Assembly (NCBI GenBank): GCA_900551885.1
Contig: URXS01000135.1
Location: 1 to 5,053, forward strand
DNA from: an uncultured Oscillibacter sp.
GTDB taxonomy: Bacteria; Bacillota; Clostridia; Oscillospirales; Oscillospiraceae
DNA length: 5,053 nucleotides
Reading direction: 5' to 3'
Numbering within the stretch: position 1 is the stretch's first letter; every line of letters starts with the position of its first letter. Positions 1-5,053 of the stretch are shown here, piece after piece. Under the pieces are notes generated by a model, which saw nothing but the letters and a program-made list of their open reading frames with translations, searched no databases and was not told where the DNA came from. A program made the position numbers and the translations under genes.

Positions 1-1136
1 CGGCGCTCGGTGTTCCAGACGGGCCGGGCCGGGGCGGCGGTGCCTTTGGCCGCCTGTTCCCGGTAAGTTTTTGCGTCCATGGTCTGGAAGAAATCCTGTC
101 TGGGGGCGGGCCGCGCTTCCTTCTGGGCGGCGGGGGCATTGGCGGCGCCCCGGCTGTCCAGGGCGTCCCGCACCGTGTGGTACACGGCGTCAAACACATC
201 GTGCTCCCGGGCGAACTTCACCTGGGTCTTGGCCGGATGGACGTTGACATCCACCGCCGTCACCGGCACCGTCACGGACAATACGCAGCCGGGGAACTTC
301 CCCTTCATAATCTGGTTGCGGTAACCCTCCTCCAGCGCCGCCGTCAGCAACTGGGACTTGATGAAGCGGCCGTTGACGAAGAACACCTGCATGGACCGGG
401 AGCCCCGGCCCTGGAGGGGGCCGGTGACAAAGCCGGACACGGCCACGTCGCCGCCCCGGCCCTCCACAGGCACCAGGCCGTGGGCAAAGTCCCGGCCCAG
501 AGCCGCATACACGGCGGACTCCAACCGCCCGTCACCGGGGGTGTGCAGGGCCTCCACGCCGTCCTTGATGAACTTGAAGGAGATATCCGGGTGGGACAGG
601 GCCAGATGCTGCATCAATCCGGCCACTGCCGCCGTCTCGGCGCTGTCCTTACGCATGAATTTCAGCCGGGCCGGAGTGTTGTAAAACAGGTCCCAGACGG
701 CAATGGTGGTACCCTGGGGTGCGCCGGCGGCCTCCACTGTTCCGGGCTCACCGCCCTCCAGATGCAGCGATGCGCCCTCCGCCGCCCCGGGGCAGCAGGT
801 GATGATGTCCACCCGGCTGACGGCGGAGATGGCCGCCAGGGCCTCGCCCCGGAAGCCCAGGGTGCCGATCTTTCCCAGGTCTTCCTCCGTCCGCAGCTTG
901 GAGGTGGCATGGCGCAGAAAGGCGGTGGGCAGCTCCTCCGGCGCGATACCGCAGCCGTCGTCCGTCACCCGGATCAGTGACATACCGCCCCGGCGGATCT
1001 CCACCACCACGGCGGAGCTGCCGGCGTCGATGGCGTTCTCCACCAGTTCTTTCACCACGCTGGCCGGCCGCTCCACCACCTCACCGGCGGCGATCAGGTC
1101 GGCCACATGGCTGTCCAGTTGTTGAATATGAGGCAT
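1..1136 (-). CDS. mutL: DNA mismatch repair protein MutL, N-terminal 378 residues (partial at the left edge)
   Basis: MutL is the ATP-dependent partner of MutS; it links mismatch recognition to strand incision. The frame is open from the ATG at 1136 to base 1, with no frameshift. GHKL ATPase motifs are complete: KELVENAIDAG (catalytic Glu30, Mg-binding Asn34), DDGCGI (Asp59 to Ile64), HATSK (76-80) and GFRGEAL (94-100). The family signature NTPAR lies at 153-157. The transducer half ends with VNVHPAKT, whose Lys303 matches the ATP-contacting lysine of the family. From about residue 328 the sequence turns into an Ala/Pro-rich linker. The C-terminal dimerisation and (in Firmicutes) endonuclease domain lies outside the window, so endonuclease status cannot be judged. 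The ATG is well supported: it gives the canonical MutL N-terminus and follows AAAGGAG by 6 nt. It lies 23 nt downstream of the small membrane protein gene, and no terminator is seen between them. Confidence 0.98.
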   Translation of the reverse strand, partial: MPHIQQLDSHVADLIAAGEVVERPASVVKELVENAIDAGSSAVVVEIRRGGMSLIRVTDDGCGIAPEELPTAFLRHATSKLRTEEDLGKIGTLGFRGEALAAISAVSRVDIITCCPGAAEGASLHLEGGEPGTVEAAGAPQGTTIAVWDLFYNTPARLKFMRKDSAETAAVAGLMQHLALSHPDISFKFIKDGVEALHTPGDGRLESAVYAALGRDFAHGLVPVEGRGGDVAVSGFVTGPLQGRGSRSMQVFFVNGRFIKSQLLTAALEEGYRNQIMKGKFPGCVLSVTVPVTAVDVNVHPAKTQVKFAREHDVFDAVYHTVRDALDSRGAANAPAAQKEARPAPRQDFFQTMDAKTYREQAAKGTAAPARPVWNTER

Positions 1137-1142
1137 AGCGTT

Positions 1143-1149
1143 CTCCTTT
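1143..1149 (-). promoter_or_regulatory. Ribosome binding site of mutL
   Basis: Minus-strand AAAGGAG lies 6 nt before the mutL ATG. It fixes the start and can pair with a nearby CTCC element (see the hairpin entry). Confidence 0.85.
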
Positions 1150-1168
1150 CGCGGAGGGCTCAGCTCCG
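1143..1168 (-). promoter_or_regulatory. Possible competing hairpins over the orf178 stop and the mutL ribosome binding site
   Basis: In the minus-strand transcript CGGAG (1164-1168) can pair with CTCCG (1152-1156) around a 7-nt loop holding the UGA stop of the upstream gene. The same CTCC (1153-1156) can instead pair with GGAG (1143-1146) of the mutL ribosome binding site around a 6-nt loop. The two cannot form together. This would fit translational coupling of mutL to the gene before it. Stems of 4-5 bp are short and may arise by chance in GC-rich sequence. Confidence 0.3.
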
Positions 1169-1696
1169 GGCGGCATCCCAGGCGGCGCCGTAGCCCAGCG
1201 CCCGCACCAGCCGCTCCAGCGCATCGGCGCTCTCCTCCGCCCGTTCCCCGGAGAGGGTGCGCAGCACCCGGTTTTTGCCGGTGGTCTCAATGTTCACCAC
1301 GATATTGCCGGTGGACTGGCCCAGGATATTGCGGCCGGGCCAGCAGTGGACCTGGCGGATGCTGTCCAGCGGTATGGCATCCTCTCCCAGCGTCAGCGTA
1401 CCGCCTGACACCCGCCAGGGCACCGAGGCGGTGTCTCCCCGTTCCGGCAACAGCCGCTCAAGGAGATACCCGACCAGAGAGAAGACCACATACACCCCCA
1501 CGGCCACCAGAAGGCCACGGGCCAGCTCCGTCATGTTCGCGAATCCCCACGCGGAGCCCATCTCCACCCGCTCCAGTGCGGGGTAAGCCACGGGCCAGAG
1601 CAGATAGATCACAACAACGGTGGCCGCCAGAGTCAGCGCCAGCTTGATCAGTGTCCTGCTGGTGTTTCTCGCGGACACGATGATCGTTCCGGACAT
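1160..1696 (-). CDS. Small membrane protein with two transmembrane helices and a probable PH-like domain, function unknown
   Basis: I do not recognise this 178-residue protein as a named family. Residues about 15-37 and 58-79 are strongly hydrophobic and look like two transmembrane helices. The remaining part, about 95-168, is soluble and alternates short beta-type segments (VSGGTLTLGEDAIPL, then IRQVHCW, then NIVVNIETTG) before a closing amphipathic helix (ESADALERLVRALG). That order resembles the small bacterial PH-like domains found behind two membrane helices, as in YcxB-like proteins; this is an inference from pattern only. The start is firm: AAAGGAGG ends 6 nt before the ATG at 1696. 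The gene begins 28 nt after the AEC permease gene and ends 23 nt before mutL, so it is probably co-transcribed with both. Codon use matches its neighbours and there is no sign of decay. The coding call is secure; the domain call is tentative. Confidence 0.82.
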   Translation of the reverse strand: MSGTIIVSARNTSRTLIKLALTLAATVVVIYLLWPVAYPALERVEMGSAWGFANMTELARGLLVAVGVYVVFSLVGYLLERLLPERGDTASVPWRVSGGTLTLGEDAIPLDSIRQVHCWPGRNILGQSTGNIVVNIETTGKNRVLRTLSGERAEESADALERLVRALGYGAAWDAARS

Positions 1697-1702
1697 ACGG
1701 TT

Positions 1703-1710
1703 CCTCCTTT
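1703..1710 (-). promoter_or_regulatory. Strong ribosome binding site of the small membrane protein gene
   Basis: Minus-strand AAAGGAGG, close to a perfect anti-16S match, lies 6 nt before the ATG at 1696. It is the strongest such site in the window and confirms that this unrecognised gene is translated. Confidence 0.85.
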
Positions 1711-1724
1711 TGTGTGTCTTTCTG

Positions 1725-2636
1725 TCACAGCAGCAGTGCCGCTATGATGGGAATGGTTAGGATAGAGCCCAGGGTGGTCAGGAAGGTGATCTGGGCCATA
1801 CAGGCGGTGTCGCCACCGTATTCCATGCTCAAAAGGGTGCCGTTCACCGCCACAGGCATGGCCATCTGGGTCACGGCAATGCCCAGCACCAGGTCCTCCA
1901 CATGCATGGCCCGCAGAATCAGGCACAGCACTGTTGGCATCACCAACAGCCGCAGGACCGACAGGAACCACAGCTTCGGGGAGTGAAACACCTTGCCTGC
2001 CGGTATATCCGCCAGGAAGGACCCCACCACCAGCAGCGATAGCGGCACGGTGATGTCCCCCACGAAATCCAGCATCTCACCCACCAGAGCCGGGGGGCGC
2101 AGCCGGGTCAGAGCCAGCACCAGCGCCGCAACGGAGGACACGATACAAGGGCTCAAAAGCTGCTGCCAGCGGAACCGGGTCGCCCCCGCCAGCATCAGGG
2201 GGCCCAGGCTGTAAGAAAGCAGGTTGAAGGGCAGTACCAGCACCACTGCATAAAAAAGGGCCCCCTCCCCAAACAGTGCCACCGCCACAGGGTAGCCGAT
2301 AAATCCCACGTTCGGGAAGGACAGCGCATACCGCCAAACACCTTTCTGGGCGGGAGTCCCCGATAAAAACCGGGGCACCAGCAGGGCAACGGCAAAGGAC
2401 AGCACATAAAAAACCGCCGCCACTTCCAGTACCGACAGGATGACACTTGCCTCCGGCAGCTCGTCTCCGGTGATGACGGAAGCCAGAATCATGGCTGGCA
2501 TGGTGATGTTCAGTAGCAGCTTGCTGAGTTTCTGGTCCGTCTCCCCGCCCAGATAGCCCAACCGCTTGGCGACAATTCCCGCCACAATGGCGAACAGGAT
2601 CACCAGCATCTCACTCAGCACATCAAAAAAATTCAT
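1725..2636 (-). CDS. AEC-family (auxin efflux carrier-like) permease
   Basis: This is an inner-membrane secondary transporter of the AEC family (Pfam Mem_trans type). Bacterial members have been linked to malate or other small organic acids, but the substrate cannot be read from this sequence. The 303-residue length is normal for the family. About ten hydrophobic segments are visible, in two sets of five around a polar middle near 151-160. Typical family motifs are LNITMPAMI (42-50), SFPNVGFIGYP (106-116), VPLSLLVVGSFLA (197-209), MAMPVAVNG (258-266) followed by YGGD (273-276), and a last helix with TTLGSILTIP (287-296). The conserved Asn and Pro residues in these are present, so the protein looks functional. 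The ATG at 2636 opens straight into the first helix; the GGAG-type site before it is weak and rather distant. The gene lies 45 nt after the CPBP gene and 28 nt before the small membrane protein gene. Confidence 0.93.
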   Translation of the reverse strand: MNFFDVLSEMLVILFAIVAGIVAKRLGYLGGETDQKLSKLLLNITMPAMILASVITGDELPEASVILSVLEVAAVFYVLSFAVALLVPRFLSGTPAQKGVWRYALSFPNVGFIGYPVAVALFGEGALFYAVVLVLPFNLLSYSLGPLMLAGATRFRWQQLLSPCIVSSVAALVLALTRLRPPALVGEMLDFVGDITVPLSLLVVGSFLADIPAGKVFHSPKLWFLSVLRLLVMPTVLCLILRAMHVEDLVLGIAVTQMAMPVAVNGTLLSMEYGGDTACMAQITFLTTLGSILTIPIIAALLL

Positions 2637-2647
2637 ATCCGTTTCTT

Positions 2648-2653
2648 CTCTCC
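2648..2653 (-). promoter_or_regulatory. Weak ribosome binding site of the AEC permease gene, with long spacing
   Basis: Minus-strand GGAGAG lies 11 nt before the ATG at 2636 (13 nt counted from its GGAG core). Both match and spacing are poorer than for the other three visible starts. A purine-rich AGAAGAAA stretch follows it. No better in-frame start with a stronger site was seen. Confidence 0.5.
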
Positions 2654-2681
2654 AAAATCTGAATTCAAAATTCCCGCCGCC

Positions 2682-3392
2682 TCACACCAGTAAAACCAAG
2701 GCACTGAGGGCGTTGGCAGCGGCGTGGAGGCCAATGGAGGTCCACAGCGTGCCGCTGTGGTCGTAGACCCAGGCCAGCACCAGACCCGGCACCAGATACT
2801 GGATCATCAACAGGAAGTACGTCAGATCCCGGTTCACCACCGCAAACTGCCACACGTGCAGCAGGGCAAACAGCAAACAGGACACCAGATACGCCACCGT
2901 CCGGCTCTTGCCCCGCAGATTGCCGAACACCAGGCCCCGGAACAGCACCTCCTCCACAAAGGGCGCCAGAAACACCACGATCAACACCGTCATGTGGGGC
3001 GCGTCGTCGATCTGGGCGGAGATAGCGACATCGTTGAGGTTGGTCTGGCTGGCGGATACCAGCCGGGTCAGCCGGTAGACCAGCTCATTGAGTCCGTACA
3101 GGGCGATCAATCCCGCCACCCATGTCTTGCAGGCCACCCCCAGATTATCCACCAACTGGCGGGAGGTGCGGCCCAGGAATCTGTGAAAGATGATCACGGT
3201 GGCGGCAAAGAGGATGTAATAGTACAGGGCATTCTGGAGCCCGGGGTCGATCTGGGTGCCCAGCAGGTCCCCCGCCAGGCGGAACAGGGGCGCGGTGGCA
3301 AAGGGCAGCACCAGCAGATAGATCACAAAGAACACCGTTCCGGCGATCTGCTCTCCCGGTGTCATATACGCGCTGTGGCCTCGCTTTGCCAT
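2682..3392 (-). CDS. CPBP-family intramembrane metalloprotease (Rce1/Abi-like)
   Basis: This 236-residue multi-helix membrane protein belongs to the CPBP family (Pfam PF02517 type), the group of the CAAX protease Rce1. Bacterial members are often linked to bacteriocin self-immunity or maturation of peptides, but most have no known substrate. All three family motifs are present in the C-terminal half: EEVLFRG (Glu147, Glu148, Arg152), FALLH (Phe175, His179) and HAAAN (His223, Asn227). These supply the expected metal and catalytic residues, so an active enzyme is likely. Hydrophobic segments lie near 17-38, 55-71, 87-106, 133-155, 166-182, 190-210 and 217-235. The ATG at 3392 follows GAGGGAGG by 7 nt; the next in-frame ATG (codon 10) has no such site. 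The gene starts 52 nt after mutS. No bacteriocin-like small ORF was recognised next to it, so an immunity role has no local support. Confidence 0.93.
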   Translation of the reverse strand: MAKRGHSAYMTPGEQIAGTVFFVIYLLVLPFATAPLFRLAGDLLGTQIDPGLQNALYYYILFAATVIIFHRFLGRTSRQLVDNLGVACKTWVAGLIALYGLNELVYRLTRLVSASQTNLNDVAISAQIDDAPHMTVLIVVFLAPFVEEVLFRGLVFGNLRGKSRTVAYLVSCLLFALLHVWQFAVVNRDLTYFLLMIQYLVPGLVLAWVYDHSGTLWTSIGLHAAANALSALVLLV

Positions 3393-3399
3393 GGATGCG

Positions 3400-3407
3400 C
3401 CTCCCTC
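3400..3407 (-). promoter_or_regulatory. Ribosome binding site of the CPBP protease gene
   Basis: Minus-strand GAGGGAGG lies 7 nt before the ATG at 3392 and decides this start over the ATG at codon 10. Confidence 0.8.
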
Positions 3408-3444
3408 AAGGATTGGTTTTCTCCGGTGTTGGCCGAAGAAGATA

Positions 3445-5053
3445 TCAAGTCAGCTTCTGCTTCCATTCGTAGATCAGGCTCATGGCCTCGATGGGCGTCA
3501 GCGTGTCCGGTTGGCAGCGCCGGATGGCGTCCAGGACCTCTCCCTCGCCGATAGCAGACAGGGAGACCTGGTCCTCCTCTTTCCGGGCGGAGACGTACTG
3601 GACGCCGTTCTCCGCCTCCAACTGCCGCAGGACCTCCTTGGCCCGCTGGACCACCTTGTCCGGCAGCCCCGCCAGAGACGCCACCTCAATGCCATAGCTG
3701 CGGTCGGCCCCGCCGGGCAGGATCTTCCGCAGGAAGATGATCTCCTCGCCCCGGGTCTTGACGGCGATGTTGTAGTTGACGGCGCCGGGCAGGGTGTTCT
3801 CCAGCTCGGTCAGCTCGTGGTAGTGGGTGGCGAACAATGTCTTGGCCCCCAGGAGCTTCTTGTCGGCGCAGTACTCCAGTACCGCCCGGGCGATGGACAT
3901 GCCGTCAAAGGTGGAGGTGCCCCGTCCGATCTCGTCCAGGATCAGCAGGGAGTGCTTGGTGGCGTGGCGCAGAATGTCGGCCACCTCCGTCATCTCCACC
4001 ATGAAGGTGGACTGGCCGGCGGACAGGTCGTCGCTGGCGCCGATCCGGGTGAAGATCCGGTCCACCACCCCCAGCCGGGCACTGGCCGCCGGGACAAAGG
4101 ACCCGATCTGGGCCATCAGGCAGATCAGAGCCACCTGCCGCATGTAGGTGGACTTGCCCGCCATGTTGGGCCCCGTAATGATGGCCACCCGGTCCTCCTT
4201 GGCCCCCATGAAGGTGTCGTTGGGGACAAAGAGGCTGTCCTTGAGCATCTGCTCCACCACCGGGTGGCGGCCCTGGTGAATCTCGATGACGCCGGATTCG
4301 TCCACGGTGGGGCGGCAGTAGTGGTTCCGCACCGCCACCGTGGCCAGGGACACCAGGGCGTCCAGCTCCGCCACGGCGGCGGCGGTCCGCTGGACCCGGC
4401 CGCTCTGGTCGGTGATGGCCTGGCGCAATTGGGTGAACAGCTCGTACTCCAGCGCCACCACCCGGTCCGAGGCGGTGAGGATCTCGTGCTCCAGGTCTTT
4501 CAATTCCTGGGTGATGTACCGCTCTCCGTTGACCAGGGTCTGCTTGCGGATGTATGTATCGGGCACCTGGTCGGCGAAGGACTTGGACACCTCGATGTAA
4601 TAGCCGAACACCTTGTTGAAGCCGATCTTCAGCGTGCGGATGCCGGTCTTCTCCTTCTCCTGGGCCTCCATCTGGGCAATGACGCCCTTGCCGCCGGTGA
4701 GGATGCCCCGCAGCCGGTCCACCTCGGCGTTATAGCCGTCCCGGATGAAGCCCCCCTCCCGGACGGAGAAGGGCGGCTGGTCGCAGATGGCGGCGGTGAT
4801 CTTGTCCGCCAGGTCCTCCAGGGGGTCCAGCTCCTCCAGCAGCTCCGTCAGGCGGCGGTCCGCAAAGTGCGCCAACTGCTGCCGGATCAGTGGCAGCCGC
4901 TCCATGGCGGACCGCAGGGAGGCCATGTCCCGGCCACCGGCGGTGCCGTAGACGATACGGCCGATCAGCCGCTCCATGTCCCCCAGGCCCGTCATGGCGG
5001 CGATCAGCTCCTCCCGGGCCGGGGTGTCGTCCACCAGAGCGGCCACGGCGGCG
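3445..5053 (-). CDS. mutS: DNA mismatch repair protein MutS, C-terminal part (partial at the right edge)
   Basis: MutS binds mispaired and unpaired bases as a dimer and, on ATP exchange, becomes a sliding clamp that recruits MutL. The frame is open to the window edge; the true start and the mismatch-binding and connector domains (roughly the first 330 residues of a protein near 870) lie outside. The GTG at 5046 is internal, not a start. Counting from that codon: lever helices fill about 1-105 and resume after the clamp; the clamp region carries IGFNKVFGYYIEVSK (141-155). Then comes the ABC ATPase with Walker A GPNMAGKST (292-300, bases 4147-4173), DDLSAGQSTFMVEMTE (339-354), Walker B LLILDEIGRGTST (367-379) and the His-loop ATHYHEL (406-412). 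The end, TPIEAMSLIYEWKQKL, is the conserved C-terminal helix-turn-helix for dimerisation. All ATPase residues are intact. This appears to be the first visible gene of a mutS-to-mutL operon. Confidence 0.99.
   Translation of the reverse strand, partial: AAVAALVDDTPAREELIAAMTGLGDMERLIGRIVYGTAGGRDMASLRSAMERLPLIRQQLAHFADRRLTELLEELDPLEDLADKITAAICDQPPFSVREGGFIRDGYNAEVDRLRGILTGGKGVIAQMEAQEKEKTGIRTLKIGFNKVFGYYIEVSKSFADQVPDTYIRKQTLVNGERYITQELKDLEHEILTASDRVVALEYELFTQLRQAITDQSGRVQRTAAAVAELDALVSLATVAVRNHYCRPTVDESGVIEIHQGRHPVVEQMLKDSLFVPNDTFMGAKEDRVAIITGPNMAGKSTYMRQVALICLMAQIGSFVPAASARLGVVDRIFTRIGASDDLSAGQSTFMVEMTEVADILRHATKHSLLILDEIGRGTSTFDGMSIARAVLEYCADKKLLGAKTLFATHYHELTELENTLPGAVNYNIAVKTRGEEIIFLRKILPGGADRSYGIEVASLAGLPDKVVQRAKEVLRQLEAENGVQYVSARKEEDQVSLSAIGEGEVLDAIRRCQPDTLTPIEAMSLIYEWKQKLT

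Noticed and set aside
177..980. Long plus-strand open frame of 267 codons opposite mutL
   Set aside because: It is the antisense shadow of mutL, rich in His, Gln, Gly and Arg with no domain pattern, as expected opposite GC-rich coding sequence. The minus strand holds intact MutL motifs throughout.
2358..2377. Hairpin with CCCCG/CGGGG arms around an A-rich loop
   Set aside because: It lies inside the AEC coding region, encodes a normal loop between helices, and has no following T-run, so it is unlikely to be a terminator.
2640..2705. Internal promoter before the AEC gene
   Set aside because: A TTGGTT-like element and an AATTTT-like element on the minus strand are about 21 nt apart, too far for a standard sigma-A promoter, and both matches are poor.
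3393..3444. Possible terminator between mutS and the CPBP gene
   Set aside because: Only about 3 bp of pairing (CGG/CCG) can be found and no T-run follows on the minus strand, so read-through is more likely.
2724..3554. Long plus-strand open frame of 276 codons spanning the CPBP gene and the end of mutS
   Set aside because: It runs across two real minus-strand genes and their gap, its composition is His/Gln-rich, and no credible ribosome binding site or known fold is visible.
5044..5046. GTG at 5046 as the start of a MutS-like protein
   Set aside because: The frame stays open to the window edge, and the sequence is the middle of MutS (lever domain). The codon is an internal valine and the gene is cut by the window.

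Overview
The window is a fully coding, GC-rich stretch with five genes, all on the minus strand and separated by gaps of only 23 to 52 nt. Read in the direction of transcription (right to left) they are: mutS (3' part, running off the right edge), a CPBP-family intramembrane metalloprotease, an AEC-family permease, a small two-helix membrane protein with a probable PH-like domain, and mutL (5' part, running off the left edge). The short gaps, the shared strand, the ribosome binding sites in front of the four visible starts and the lack of any recognisable terminator suggest one operon.

The organism is most likely a GC-rich member of the Clostridia, of the Oscillospiraceae type (Flavonifractor, Oscillibacter, Intestinimonas and relatives). 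This is an inference from the strong AGGAGG-type ribosome binding sites, heavy use of CGG, GTG, CTG and GCC codons, the Firmicutes-like MutS and MutL sequences and the linked mutS-mutL arrangement. The exact genus cannot be fixed from this sequence alone.

Region by region: 1-1136 encodes the first 378 residues of MutL (the whole GHKL ATPase and transducer half, plus the start of the linker). 1160-1696 encodes a 178-residue membrane protein of unknown function. 1725-2636 encodes a 303-residue AEC permease. 2682-3392 encodes a 236-residue CPBP protease with all the expected active-site motifs. 3445-5053 encodes the last 535 or so residues of MutS, with lever, clamp, ABC ATPase and C-terminal helix-turn-helix. 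No RNA gene, insertion sequence, CRISPR array, attachment site or origin was seen, and no gene-free stretch exceeds 52 nt.

MutS and MutL act together: MutS recognises mismatches and recruits MutL. The three membrane genes between them have no known role in mismatch repair. Their presence between mutS and mutL is the main oddity of the window, together with a possible pair of competing hairpins around the mutL ribosome binding site. I found no convincing new defence or mobile system here; the region looks mostly like ordinary chromosomal core.
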